A DNA stretch of 64,000 nt from contig VZDJ01004378.1 in the NCBI GenBank assembly GCA_008694505.1, positions 8,118,659 to 8,182,658 of the forward strand. Direction: 5' to 3'. This document shows, piece after piece, positions 22,859 to 36,603 of this stretch. The position numbers and the translations under genes are program-made. The stretch comes from Cyanoderma ruficeps (taxonomy: Eukaryota > Chordata > Aves > Passeriformes > Timaliidae). How positions within the stretch are numbered: the stretch's first letter is position 1; each line of letters begins with the position of its first letter. The notes beneath the pieces are model-generated. The model saw nothing but the letters and a program-made list of their open reading frames with translations. It was not told the origin of the DNA and searched no databases.

Positions 22859-25800
22859 CTGCAGACTCTAACAGTAGGTGGGATCTGAAGAGATAATTAA
22901 GGACTAGCCTATAGGCATTTCACTGTATTCAAGCTGGATTTCTTTCACTCTGGTATTTCTGTAAGCTGCTGGTGTCAGGTCTCTCTGACCCGCAAGTGAA
23001 ATTTTTTAACTTGATACTTTAAATATTAGTTTTCCAAACCTTCCCTACCAGGTGTAAGGATGCTAACCTCCAAACCTCTGTATGGGCTAAGAAATTTGTG
23101 ACTAATTTGCTGCAAGTGTTCTTTCAGAAATTAATGCACTCTATCTTCTCTATTTTAGGTGCTCAGTACCATGCATCAAAAGGCTCTTTAGCATAAGTCT
23201 GTCTTGTCAGAATTTGTAACTCATGTTCCTTGGTCACTGCCAAAAAAAAAAAAAAATCCTCAGTGCTGCAGTACCAGTATTTGGAAGAATTTCCTGTCGA
23301 TCTGTGCTTCCAGGACAGGTACAAAAATTAATACTACGAGAGAAAGAGAGGGCAGGAGCATGTGAAGACTATATCAGGAAAAATTTCACAGTGGGTGTTG
23401 TTGGATGATACACCTGTGTCAAAGGTGAAATAAAAGGTAGAAAACCAGAACGCAATATCTCTGTTTTCAAGTGGCATTAATATGCAAATATTAAATGTAC
23501 TAATATAAATAAATTAGTAAAAATATATTAGTTATCACATAGTAAAAGAAGCCTTGTCAGTACATTAACCTTCTTGGTCAAGAGACTATGCACTAAATCC
23601 AGTAGAATACCTGTTTCTACATCACCTGGGCAAATGGGAGGCTAATTGGTCAAAACAGGGTAAAGATACAGTGGCATCCAGCTCCCAGGAGGTAACTTTT
23701 CCTTCCTGCCAGTAATTTTGCAGTATTGTGTAATTCTTTGCTGTACCTTCAGTCTCATCACTGCAATATTGTCACTTTACTCACATCTGGTAGTAGCTTT
23801 GGCTTCACGCACATGCAAAAAAAAAAAAAGTTTTTATATTTGTGGCTAAAAGAAGCATTTTCCCCCAAAAGAATCAGAAATCCACTTTACTGTGGAATAC
23901 AAAAATAGATATCTACAACGCCTCTGCCACAAGAAAAGAAATGGTTTTGCAGATATACCTAAGCTGCTGCTTCATCTGCTTGGGTCTTCAAATTAGGTCA
24001 ATTTTCATATTTATTGAGATCAGTAATATTGATACAAAATACTTTATTGCTTGATATACATACACAATTCACAGGAAATAGACTAGAAAATGAAATAATC
24101 AAACTCTAATGTTGGGAAATTCTCCTTTTCTTTTATGAGTCAACTCTGGAAGGTTCAGCTGAAAAACAATTCTCTTTTTATTTTATTTCTAATTTTAAAT
24201 TTCTAACCTGTTCTTATTCAAATTCTAAAAAATAGGCATATGGAAATTTCCAGGTGAAATAATCTTAACATCAAAAGATTTTTTTTTTCTAATGAAAATC
24301 TCTGTTTCTTTAATTTTTACTGTCTAAATGAAATATTAGTCCTATACAGTGGCTAATATTGAAGTTTGTATTTTTTTATACAGTGAGAAATGACCTTTGG
24401 TAGTGTAGGCAGGAAACAGCAAACCCACCCACACATTCAGGCACACGGGCATTCACTCAGCTATAAAAACATAACCTAGCTTCACTTTGGTTCCAGCACC
24501 ACGCCAGGGAACCCAGGTTTTCTTTTGGCAGGGGACAGATTCACTCTGTGTAAAGCCTCTCTAAAGGAATTATTTTTGCAGTATAGAATTTTTAAGGGTA
24601 ATTCCAGAATGCAAGCATGCAACAGACTATGTAATAAAATACAAAAACAAGCAAAGAAAAAGAGTATCCAAGATGACAAAATGAAAAAATACAAATATTG
24701 AAATTTATTATCATTCTGAAGTCAACAGATTTATGGTTATTTGAATTACAAAAGTTTTGTAGTATTTTAAATGAACAACTATTGTAATTACTGATACAAT
24801 TAGAAATTCAGGAAAACATTATTATTTTTACCTCAATTAATTGAAATGATAAATGGTGATGGGTTCAAAATTATCAATACAAGATAAATGTATTTTTAAC
24901 GTGTACTATAAAACACAAACTTCATGTGTCAGTGATCCTTGTTTGATTAAACATTATTAATTATCACTTTGCTCATGCTTGATGTGAGTAAGAACTCCAT
25001 GTATCAATCACACACAGATGTATTCAAAGGTGGTGCTACTCCAAATTGTTGTGCAGTCATTATACTATGGCCTCTCTTTCTGTGCTCTCTGTGATGAGAA
25101 ATGGAGAAGCCATAAATAAGATCATCTCTCAGCAGCCCACATATTCTTCTTTTGGGAATATCTGAGCTATGCTAAGCTAAACTGGATTTCATTGGTGTGA
25201 AATATCACCTTTGGTTAGGTCTCTATAAACAATTATCAGCAAGCAGCACCTGCACAAGCTCTTTAGACTTGTGAGTTGTAAAAATACTTAGATTGGAAGG
25301 AATCTCTTTCAGACACCAAAATGGCTTGAAGGATGTAGCACTGAAATTATTCAGCCATTCTGTTTTGTTTTTTGTTTAATTCTTTCACTCTCCAAGCAGA
25401 GACAACAGAAATGCATACAGACTGTAAGGACAAGCTGACACCATCCCTTAAAACCACAAAAGTGCATTGAAGGCATGAATATAGAGGATACAAAAAGGGC
25501 TGAGTCCCGAAGGAAGTCTCAGGGAAGTTCTGGCTAGTTGAATGATGCAATCATTTTAATAATCACAAGTGTAAAGCCGTGTTAAAGTGTGTTGTTCATG
25601 ACATGAAGGCAGACTAGTCTGGGGGGCTGCCTCTTCCCTTTGTTCATCTGTCTAAAACCAACTACAGAATGTCTTTGCTTTGATTCAAATCCATCTCTGA
25701 ACTATGCCATACAATAAAAACATGACTGAAAAGCACATTCTGCTTTAGAGTTTGTGGTTGAGAAAAAAAATATATTCCCAATTTTATAACTTTTAATGAA

Positions 25801-27592
25801 AAAGGTTCCGTTTTGGAGGAGTTAAATGCTTACTCTCTTTGCTTGGCAGACAGCTCAGGTAAAACCTCCACTTTCCTGGCCACTAATGCTTCTCACAGAG
25901 AGTTCAGTGTCCAACCCAGCAGGCTAATCAAAGATGCTTTTTTTCAGCCAGCTCTGATAATGGAAGGGAATATATACTCATCATCAATCTTAGACTTACA
26001 CATATGTTCATTCCAGAAGAGAGACAAGTAAAAAGTCAAATGATCTTATAGTCAGTGAAGGTTTCAATCATTGGAGCAAAAATAAAATACTATACAAAAT
26101 TGTTTGAGGGCAGTTGTAACTTAAATCAGCTGTCTGATCCCTTGTGCTCTTGTGAAAATTTTCTTATCCATACTCTTTTCCTCTGACTGCTCTCTTTGTC
26201 AGCCTCAAGGATGGGGATATTGCAGGACAGGTTGCTTTGACCCTGTATAATTTGAGGATTCCTTTACATACCTACATTTACATATAGGTATAGATAGATA
26301 CAGTGTCTTGTATTGTGATTTAAATGATTGTGTTCTTCAAGTGATTTAGGTTAAAAAAGGAGTGTCTTCACATGAGTTTTCACTTTGCTTAGAGCTTGCT
26401 TAAAAGCTGCTTAAGGATATTCTATGGGAGTTTAGCGAAAAAAAGTAAATTCTTATTTATAATTAAGAAGGACATTAGGTTACTCTCTGCAAGTCTACAT
26501 TGATATTCAGTAATACAGATTACATTAGAATAAAAAGTATTGATTTGAGCATTGATTTTAATTTTTTTTCAATTTCCTATTGACTACTAACCACACTTCT
26601 GTTTTTCATTTTTATATTTGCTTAGGTCTGTATTTGCAGATGTTAAGACAGATGCTGTTGTCAAGGAATATGCAGCCACATACCTTGAGCTATATACTGT
26701 TAGTTTACTCTGTAAAGAGATTAAAGTGATATATTGGGTAGATATGGATTGTTTATAATAGCAATTTGATTGTGAAAAGTTGTTCACTGTTTTTAGCTCA
26801 TTAATGTTAACTAGTGTCAATTAAATCTTAGAACTTCACAGAATATGTTCCTTTGGTTCTGGCAGTTATCATGCTTAAAATTTAATTAATATGACATGTA
26901 TGGTGTGCTGTAAGGACTCAAGAGAAAGACTATAGAATATCCTCTATGCTGTGCTGTTGATTTAGGGAGATGTTCCACCTTGGGGACTCTGACGTCAGTG
27001 ATTTTTAGGGGCCAAGGAGCCAAGATATGGCCAGCATCTTTTCTGGCTTTTGAATATTCAGCCTTTTCCTACTGTGGCTTTTTATATTTCTTGTTTTCTT
27101 TGTACAATCTCTTCCAGTCTGGACATTTAGACAACGTAGTGTTGCCATTAATGAGAAACAGTGCACAGAGGTCATGGGTTTAAGGGTTTTTAATTAACAT
27201 TAAAAAAAAAAAAGTGGTTTGAGAAAGGCCTTCCATGTATTCAAGAGGAATAGAAAAACAAATTTCAGGGGCCTACATCTTCTCAGTGGCTTCCCAAGTG
27301 CTTCAAACCAGTTCTGAAACAAGGAGCTTATGACCCTTTTTTCTCCCACAGTATTGCCTTTTATAATGAGCAGTTTTAATGTCCATTCCTTCTTTGATTC
27401 CTTCTTTGATGATGTGGATTCTAATAATGTTTCCTCATACTGAAAGGTGATTCAGCTATTTCAGCATATTTTTTTATAAAATGTGTATCTTTCTGTATCC
27501 AGTGAAACAAAATTGAAAAAAAAAATTAGATATCAGTACTGGTTTATTACAAGCCTCTCAGGCTCGTAATTTGCTACTCTTAGCCAAAAAAA

Positions 27593-27593
27593 N
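27593..27593. other. Single ambiguous base (N)
   Basis: The only N noticed in the window lies within a poly(A) run (A7-N-A4). This is most likely a base-calling ambiguity in a homopolymer rather than an assembly gap. Confidence 0.9.
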
Positions 27594-28149
27594 AAAAGAT
27601 TCAGTACCTATCTGAGGCCATTATTTGCCCTTTTGCTCTCTTACGACTACAGCAATGTCCTGAGACTCCTGAGGGAGTAGGGCCATATAAGCATTGATCT
27701 TTCAAATGCCAGAACTGCCTACATCTTGCTTTGAATATCTAAGAACATCTCTGGCTAATTTTTCTTTTAGAAAAACAGAGAAGGAACTCAAACTTCCCTA
27801 GGTCCAACAACAAGTTTATGATAAATCATGGATATCACCCTCTCCAACAAAAGAGGCCTCCTGCTTAGACTTTTTAAAAGAATAATGCTATGAATAGGCT
27901 GTTAAAAAAATATATATATCTTTGTCTTCTAAATCTAAAATCTGGTTTCTTTCAGTATTTTTTTTTCTCCAGAGAATTTTGGCTCTAGAGAGAAATGTGT
28001 TTTCAAAGCACACTGCTACAAATACCGTGCAATGCTTTAGGGAATCCTTGCTTTTACATGCTTTTCTGAGGTGCCCGATTCCCATTTTGTAAATAAAGCC
28101 AAGTGCCTCAGAACACAAATGAGCACTTAGCTCTGAAGGGGAGGCATTT

Positions 28150-28556
28150 TGAGGAGTGGCTGAGGTCACTTGGTCTGTTCAGCCTGGAAAAGAGACAGAG
28201 GGGAGACCTCATTGCAGTTACAACCTCCTCATGAGGGGAAGAGGAGGGGCAGAAGAGATCAGGACACTGATCTCTTCTCTGTGGTGGCAGTGACAGGACC
28301 TGAGGAAATGACCTGAAGTTGTGTCATGGGAGGTTGAGGTTCAATATTAAAAAAAAAAAAATCTTCACCCAGAGGTGGTTGGGCACTGGGATGGGCTCCC
28401 CAGGGAAGTGGTCTCAGATAACACCAAGTCTGACAGAGTTCAGGGAGCTCTCAGGCACATGGTGTGACTTTCGAGGATGGTGCTCTGCAGGGCTGATAGT
28501 TGTACTCAATGATCCTTGTGTGTCCCTTCCAGCTCAGCTTATTCTGTGATTCTGTG
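28150..28556 (+). mobile_element. 5'-truncated CR1 LINE 3' end, plus sense
   Basis: The segment carries the familiar CR1 3' region: GTTCAGCCTGGAAAAGAG, GGGGAGACCTCATTGCAG, CTTCACCCAGAGG and GCTCCCCAGGGAAGTGGT. It ends in two copies of the CR1 terminal octamer ATTCTGTG (28541-28556). CR1 insertions are typically 5'-truncated and lack target duplications, as here. The copy has diverged, with a poly(A) expansion near 28350, and no reverse transcriptase frame remains. It is the strongest single pointer to an avian or other sauropsid genome. Confidence 0.93.
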
Positions 28557-31343
28557 GAAGTCTATCCATCTGCCAGACCAGAATTGCTCCAGTATTGCCC
28601 TTTATGCTGCCTGGATTGTCTAGCACTCATTTATTAAGTAAATATAATTAATATTCAATCAGTAGCTGGTAGATATTCAGCTGTGCCCTTTCTACATTCC
28701 TAGCAATTCAGCCTTTTCTGATGGAAGTGGTTGGAAACAGCCAGTGTCATGAGTATTTGGGGGCATCAGGTTGGCTGGCCACCATAATCTCACTATTTTC
28801 CAGATAATAAAAGAAAATTTATTTTTAAAAGAGTGCATTTTGGGTCAGTTGTCTGTATGACTTCATTGTGTGACAGTGGGTATTGAAGTGGTGCAAATAT
28901 GACTGATGAGACACAGCATCCCAGACACAGTTTGCCATCTTTTCCCAATCGGGCTCTTTGTTTTCTTTTCTTTTATTTGAGCTGTAGAGTATTTAATTTT
29001 TAAGCATCCTCATTCAATATGTCCTGCCACAGGAACAGTTTAGCCTTCCAATGAGCAAGCCCCGTTGCTGCAGCAATGTAACCTACCTTTTAACTTCAAT
29101 TCTCTATTCATATTCCTGATGGAGGAATTGCCACACATTTTTTTTTTTCTGTTTCTAAAGGATAGGGACAAATGATGTGACACAGCCACCTATAGAAATT
29201 AGCCTTCCCTAGAATGTTAGGCTGCAAAACGTGTAAAAAACAGAAGACTTCCCTCAAAAAGGTGTCTCGGTATTATTTTTTCACCTCTCACAGTTCCTGA
29301 AATACTGGGAAATAATTCCTGCAAGAAAGCAAGCAAACACAAACGGAAAACATCACACAGAAAGAAAAGGCAGCAATTATTTTATTATTTTTCCCTGTAG
29401 AGTTATCCACTTCTGAAATGGTTAAAAATTTACTGTCATGCAGAGGCAAGCATTTACCCTGGGAAAGTTACCCTGTTTGTTATTCCATCACAGTATCTAG
29501 AAGACAGCATTTAAAAACAAGGTGTTTGCGACTCATGCAGCCCAGAAAATTATTTCTGAAACTTCCATTCTCTAGAAAACACACAGAGAAATAGAGACAA
29601 TTTTGCTACAGGTTTACATTTCCTGATTTAAACAATGTGGCATGAAACTTTACCAAAATCAAATATACTGAGACAAGTTGATGTACTGATCATGCTAATT
29701 TACAAATTTAAAATACAATGGGGAAAATTATGGTACAGGTTGAGAAGAATAGGAAGTCAATAAGAAGACAGCTCTTACCTAATACACACACTTTTTTTTT
29801 CTTGGCGTGGTTTTCTCGCTCTTTGAGATATGGACAAGGGTTTGACCCATTGTTTTTACCCTGACTTAGTTTTCTGAAAAGGACAAAAATACAGGAATAT
29901 TCTGGTAACTTTAGCTGAATTGTCCTCTGTCTTCTGAGATAAAAGAGGAGACCACAGAATTCCATCAGGAGTGTTGTAAGTGTAAGAAATCTCTGAGTTG
30001 TATCCAACTGATCTGGCCATGTAAAGATAGCAGAAAACTTTAAAAATGTTTTTAAAGGATTGATTGCATAATTGGAGACATGTTCTTGCTCTCTAGTCTA
30101 ACCATGCTGTGTATGGACAAACTTCAGATATTTTTATAGCAATTAAAATTAATTACACACATAAGAACGTGGAGTCAGAACAGCAACTAAAATATTAGTT
30201 TCCTCTTAAAAATGGGATGTGGTGTAAATCCAGAAATCAACACCTCCAGAACCCAGATAATTTTGTAGATATTGTTACTATTTTTAATATTTTAATTAAA
30301 GTTGAAATTCTGCATAGACTGAAAGAAGAGAAGCTGACCACAGAAACTGTGTAGCAAGACCAGGTTTATGCAATGGAGTGGTAAAAAGTAATTTAAAACA
30401 GGGAATAAACATTGATAAGATCCAGAAAACAGTGAAGGGAGTACACGGTAGAGGAAATACAAAAAGTGCAACAGAATTAAAATATTTTGCAGACATTGGG
30501 GAAAAACAGAATTTATATAATCTTGCATTTTATCAAAAAGGAGACATGAATACAAATACAAAACTCCACAGAGCAGAAGATAATTCCTAAGAGAAATATT
30601 TATGTGACATACTGAATGATGCTGACAACTTTATTTCTCAATATCTGTGCATATATAATATGTATTTCTTTGACCTACCTATAGTGTGAGACTGTGCCAT
30701 AATGTACAGAATATCTATGCAAGTGGCAATGAAATATTCACTAAGGCAGTTGATACTTTTGAGATACAATCCAAGGTTAAGAAATGTGTAACCCTGAGGC
30801 TGACAAAAAAGCTAACGCAAAAAAGCATTTTTTGTCACCTGAAATAAATTTTAAGATCCATAAATCTGAGGTAATTTCTTGCAATTCTTAATGAATAAAC
30901 TATTTTAGTATTCTGTTACTTTCAAATGCAAAAAGTATAACAGTAACCTTGTCTTCTACACTTTAAGTAGGGATAATTGGGAAAAAAAAATCATTTACAT
31001 CCACTGCTGCCTTGTCAAATACATTACAAAACACCATACTAGCGTTTTGAAAATGATTGTAGAAGCTCTTGAGAAAAGAGATGGTTACAAAATGCAGCAG
31101 GCACATCTTCAATGATAACCCACTCCCATTATTGATCATAATACTTTCTTCTAGCAGTGTAAATAAAACCACATTTCTGCATTTCTTTATGCTCATTTGA
31201 CCTCATTATTTAATACTAAAGCTTCATGGAGTTGAGATTCTTTTGCAGTCACTTAGACATCTAAGACTTAGGCATCCAGCTCAAAACAGATTATCACAGA
31301 TTTATTTTATAATCAATGGAAACAGGTCTCTTTATCAGGCAAT

Positions 31344-31892
31344 TCATCTTGCTGTCAGCAAAAATGAAGATTCAATTTCCCCAAAATAGTTATCTTGAGC
31401 TTCTTGAGATCCAAATACATGCATATACTTGTCAGATGGGATGCAATATAGGTGTGACACCCATTCCCATATGATATGCATCCTGGTAATCTGAAGTGCC
31501 ACAAGTGACAGCAGACGCCTGGATTCTGACAAGGGAATCTTCCCCTGAGGCTCCAAGGTAGTGGTCACTCTGAAGGGCCCTAGCTGTAAAGGGAGCTTGG
31601 GATGATGACATAAATGAATGTTTATAGCTTTTAGATACTTAAATGGGGTCCCGCCTTTTATACTAACATTTTTCTCCTCTGAATAATGCAACTCACACAA
31701 AGAAATGGATCCTCTCTGCTTTATGTGGTTGGCTAGAAGATCATCTTTATCAAGAGAATCTATCAGAAAGAAAAAATCCTCAGGGGATGTGAGATTTACC
31801 ACAGCAGAGATTGATTTGAAGGGGACAAGAGCTAAATATCTATCAACACTACATATTTTTAGATTTAAAAAAAATGTGAGAGAAAGAGACAA
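31344..31892 (-). other. Unexplained 182-codon open frame
   Basis: This is the longest frame in the window outside the tandem array and the LTRs. It starts at ATG (minus strand, 31892) and ends at TGA (31344). The translation starts with a Leu/Phe-rich stretch (residues about 4-12), then a mixed hydrophilic region, and ends FLLTAR. I see no known domain, catalytic motif or transmembrane segment I would trust. A frame this long is unlikely by chance in AT-rich DNA but not impossible in one 64-kb window. No nearby promoter, splice or polyadenylation arrangement makes it a convincing gene. It could be a retrocopy, a decayed transposon frame or chance. Confidence 0.15.
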
Positions 31893-33584
31893 TAGATGTT
31901 ATGGGTGAAATTGCTCTCCAAAGTTGTCATGCTGCCCAATATTGCTCAGCTAAGGGCAGTATTATTTTATGTGCTTAACTTAGGTCTATATAGCAAGAGG
32001 AGAGAGTGTGGGTTAGATCAGGTGTCTTTGTAAAATGCTCTGAATTGCCATGTAGAACAGCCAAATCTTTGCTTTGACCCTAAACAGCCAGGAGGAACAA
32101 GTCTCCCTGCTAAGCCGCCACAGTCCCATTTCATGTCAAACACACAAATACAGACAGCTTTACCTGCTCCTTTCTTTTGCCTTTTTTGCCTGCTTCTCTG
32201 TATGTTTATGTAGGTGGAAGAAACATATGTTCACATCCTCATTTACCTGCTTTGGGGAACAGATTAGAATTTGCCACTTCAGACAATCTCTTGAACAGTG
32301 TAGTATATAGAAAGTAAACGTCTACTTGTTCTTCCCTATAGAAGGAGTTTCCTTTGTATAACTAATTATCCCTGGAATTATGACTCAGTTCTTAGATGCT
32401 TACATCTGACATGGGCATTCTGCTATGTAAAAGTTTGCTATTTGTTTTCTTGGTCCAATAACTGCTGTTTTGTTTGAGGTATACGTGGGAGAAAGGAAAA
32501 GACATGTTTCTCAGCCTCATTCCTTTGAAAGTACAAAATTGAAATTCAGGTGGATTGTCTTATATTGTAACTAGAGAATTAAAATTAACTGGCATTCCCA
32601 TGGGCTGTTTTGCTTTATGCCTTATAAAACCACATTTTTTGTGGCTTGCTAGCAGGCAGCAGGCTGATACGATGATATTATTGGTGTATATGCAGATCCA
32701 GAGTCAGACATTTACTCATTAGAGAAGTTATCTGGTGGAAAATTGGGTGCTTTAGATAAGGTAGCAAATATTTAACAATACCCACAATGTGGGTCCAAGA
32801 TGTGAAAGCCAATTTAATGGTTGGTAGACACCTGCACAACGCTACATGTCCAAAAATATGTGACAGTCTTTTGTGATGGATGGCAGATGGCTTTTTTGTT
32901 GTAAAGCATGCATGTGAGAGATGAGTACAAGTTACTTATTCATAAAGTCAGCAACGGATATATGTATTGGGTTTGTTATACGGTTTCATCATGTAGTTTG
33001 CATAAAATGATTTAGGATGATAACATTTCATTACAGGAATGGTTGTGCTAAGATGATTCTTTGGTAGAATTTGCATTATTTTAAGTGTCTGCATGATAAC
33101 AGCAACAGTAATGAAAATAGTGGGATTTGGGTTTTTTTTTTTTGTACATAGGCTAGAACCAGCTGTCAGTTTTGGTAATATAGATGAACAGTCCTTTATA
33201 GAGCCAGGGGTAGATAATTTCTAGGCAGATTGTTTCTTAGTTATTCTTAGAAGAAGCATATGTGCTGCATATCAATGCCAGGAAATCACTTGCAGCAAGT
33301 GTGTTAGTAGCAAAAAATGCTGCTATTAATTGACACTTATAAATTTAAACTACTCATATATTTTAGCCAGTAATACTACAAACACAGAATAATTTAAATA
33401 AGGCTGGAAATCTAGTGCAAAAAAACCTTGTTTTAAGTGTTAAAACAGGATTTCTGAGAACTTTCTTTAACAGTAAATTTTGTGGCAATATGAAAATTAT
33501 GCAAAGCTAGTTCTACTGAAAGAACTATTTTTATTCTTTTGGTGAGAATTTCAGTGAAGTCTTTCATAGAATGCTTTTGGGTAC

Positions 33585-33673
33585 TTTGGAATTCGGATTA
33601 GACTAATTGCTTAAATTTCATTAAATGGTACAGTTTAACTGACCCAGCTCCGAATTTCCAAATTGGATAATTA
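33585..33673. promoter_or_regulatory. Spaced inverted repeat with homeodomain-like motifs (candidate conserved element)
   Basis: TTTGGAATTCGGA (33585-33597) is the reverse complement of TCCGAATTTCCAAA (33649-33662) apart from one extra T. The arms are about 51 bp apart. Within and beside them are GGATTA (33595-33600), TAATTG (33604-33609) and TAATTA (33668-33673), typical cores for paired-like and other homeodomain factors. Such motifs are common in AT-rich DNA, so only cross-species conservation could make this an enhancer. It is a candidate only. Confidence 0.2.
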
Positions 33674-36184
33674 GTTTTGTCATGGAGCCATAGGAAGTAG
33701 AAAGTTAGTCTTAGAATTAGTAAGGACTCGCAAGGTCGGTGTTGCAAGCGAGCCAGGAGAAAACATAACCATAAGATGGGTATGCTGAGAGTTTGTCATT
33801 TCCCACCATCTCGGTATTTCTACTCGGGAAGAAAGGCTGAGTGAACACGAAAGCTGCTTTCCTCAAACTGTGAATGATACACTACAATGATTATTGTCTC
33901 TAAAATGCAACCTGGCTTCTTCTTATATTCTTAGCAGTGGCAGTATTCATAAGGAGTATTTCCTTATTTTTCCCTAGGCACTTGGAGAATTTCTTTAGCA
34001 GAGCAAACAAAACAACCTTGCATGTTGCACACCAGATTGTTAAAATATGCTGAATCAAATAAAATAATTATTTCTTCTTAAATAACCACTACATGTTTCC
34101 ATGTATGTATGCTAATAAAGGTAATTGGAATAGCGAGATATGTTCTTCTGTGAAAAATGTTCTTTGCTGCAATAAAAAAGCCTGAGGAAAACTAAATGTA
34201 ATTTTTCAGTCTTTGGTAAACTCAGAGACTGTAGAGTGTTGAAGTATTTTAGTGTTTAATATATGGGAAGCCATGGTCCTGGATTTGTCCCATTGACCTT
34301 TACTAAATGTTAAAAAACAAAAAAAAAGAAAAGAAATCAACACAAGTTTTGTGAAGCTTATTTTTATAAAAGAGGTATTTTGATTTCTCCAGTAAAAAAA
34401 AAAAAAGAAAGAAAACCAAACCATAAGAATCTCTCCACAATTTGTTTTTAGCCAAAATTTATCTGTTTGAACAGTACAAAATCAATGGAGGAGAAGAAGA
34501 TTGCACAGTATAATTGCACTTCTGATTTAAACCAAAGCTTTTTTGGATGGAAAGGTCTCCAACTTCTACAATGACATATGAAAGTCCTAGACTATTAGGT
34601 GGTTTTCTGTAGGTTGTGAAGATGGAGATGAAAAAGGGAAAGCTAATTTCAGCCTGGCTAGCACAACACAATATTACTCATTTGGCCTATAACTGAAACA
34701 TTCTATATTCCCTGAAACATATGCAGCATCCTGCTGTGGAAATGGGTTTATTTGCTGCTGCTGCTTGTGGTTGATATCATTATGCTTTATTTTGCTAATC
34801 TTCAGAACAGCAGTTAACTGTATGTGGTGCACAGGTTTTTATGGATCATGTTCAGTACAGCTCAAGCTATTTGTTAGAACAGAAAGAAAAAACCCAATTT
34901 GGTTTACAAGACTTCAGTCTTGGAAATATGTTACATTTCAAGGATTTTTTAATAAATTCATATCTAATATACGTTGTGGTTTAGTCATCTTTGCTCTGCA
35001 GTTAGTTAGCTTTCAGGGTTACTGATTACAAATTTGGATAAAATGGATAATAGTTATCATGGTAAAAGAACAATAAGCCTTTTGTACAGTAGATATGTTT
35101 TACTTTCTTCTTTTTATTGTTTCAGTGGATATTTCTATATTTGTTCTGTCTTGGTCAGAATATCTGACAAATAATAATAATTTAAAAAAACAGTAGCTAC
35201 AGTTCAGATTTTCAAAAACTAGCTAGCAGAAAATGCTTCCATCTGTTTGCAAAGAACTGGCTCAAAACTTTAGAAAAAAACCCCAAGCTCTCTTCACGTA
35301 TGCAAGAAATACTGAAAGTAATAAACTATGAAGTAGCTATATTTTAAAACTAAATGGAGAGTCTAAAAACAGTGCAAGAATTCTTTTATTTTAAAGAAAA
35401 TCCATTATCTCCCTGCCTGAGGTATCTCCATTTTTCTTTCAGATCAGTCACAGCAACTAGGGAAAGCACATTTGAAATCTTCAGCGACCTCATTTGGTGT
35501 TGTTTAATTTCTTCCACCATAATCATTTAATTAGTACTAAAATAGCTTCTGAATAGAAGTGTTTACATTAATTAAACACTGTAGGTTATTAAGGATGTGA
35601 AAAACCCCTTAAACACACACAAAAATGTTGGATATTAATTAAATAAAAGATCTTAGCCTAGTAACATCTGTTACCCATTATTTTCCCTGTTCTTCTTTCT
35701 GATTAATAAAACAATATTGTTACGTAAAGTATTTTTCCTTTTATGCACCTTAATTATTGTATTTCTTACATTTACATGTATAAAGAATATGAAAATATCA
35801 TTTTTTATGTTATTCTTTCCCAAAACTACTGGAATTGGCTTATTTCCTATGTTATTACTGGGAGGTTCCTGAAGAGGCACAAAAGGACACTAAACACCCC
35901 ATGCTTCAGTTTAAGCCCACAGTTTTTCCTGCTAGCCATAAACTTGCAAAGTTGGTTGTTTGTGTTCCCCTTGCAGCAGGCAGCACAATACAGGTGGCAG
36001 TGATGACACACATTCCCTCCACCTTCTCCAGACTAACCAACTGCACTCCTCTCTAACCCTTTCCTTGGAGAATATTTATTTGTTCTCTGAAAACTTTCAT
36101 TCTTTTCCTCTAGGCTATGCAGCTGGCCCACATTTTTACTGATGATGGTATTCCACACTGAATATGATAGCTGTGATTTAGGAA

Positions 36185-36603
36185 TGTTATCCCTCAGTAC
36201 AGTATTTCCCCCTAAGAAAACCCAAAATACAAGATGCATCCCTGCCCCTTTATAGTGGGAGATACAAAAGGCAAAGATCACAGATTGAGAGAAGAGCACT
36301 TTACTGGAAACAGCAATGAGATAATAAAACAGGAACAGCAACAACACAATTAACAAAAATGTACAAAGAGAGAGTGATTTACATGCAAAAATGCTCATCA
36401 GTGAGAACCAATGGCAGACAGACTCTCCACCTTCCACACTTTGCCCACAACCCTAAGCCACTCCACTCCTTCCCAGAAGCAAGAGTCCCCGTGAGGATAT
36501 AGGTGGTATTAGTTAACAACCTAGACATGCCCACAGAGCTCCAGGCTTCACTCCCTTACGGTGCTGTGAAGAAGTTAGCTCTGTCCTGGCCAAAACCAAG
36601 ACA
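36185..36603 (-). mobile_element. ERVL-type LTR, minus sense, no target duplication
   Basis: On the minus strand it begins TGTCTTGGTTTTGGCC, a start typical of avian ERVL LTRs, with an AGTAAA-like signal at 36300-36305. The context AGCACTTTACTGGAAA matches the equivalent place in the LTR at 3545-4242. The far end is placed at TGTTATCCC on the + strand (36185), the best TG-starting end I can find, but the flanks differ (AGGAA left, ATACT right), so it may be truncated or older. No retroviral internal sequence adjoins it. A 134-codon minus-strand frame (36033-36437) inside is incidental. Confidence 0.6.

Larger units (their letters stand above)
20421..28149. other. Non-coding AT-rich stretch, no gene recognised
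   Basis: No gene or named repeat is seen apart from an AT-only patch (22663-22858), poly(A) runs near 23241 and 23818, and one ambiguous base (27593). Open frames are under 100 codons. A 12-bp unit, ATTCCTTCTTTG, is duplicated at about 27386-27409. Confidence 0.5.
28557..36184. other. Non-coding stretch with one long unexplained frame
   Basis: No gene is recognised. The stretch contains the 182-codon minus-strand frame at 31344-31892 and a spaced inverted repeat with homeodomain-like motifs at 33585-33673. I see no dispersed repeat I can classify. Confidence 0.5.

Noticed and set aside
35147..35170. TGTCTTGG motif as another LTR start
   Set aside because: The following sequence does not resemble the LTR family and no matching end or duplication is found.
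36033..36437. 134-codon minus-strand frame
   Set aside because: Mostly within the ERVL-type LTR; the hydrophobic stretch derives from the LTR sequence.
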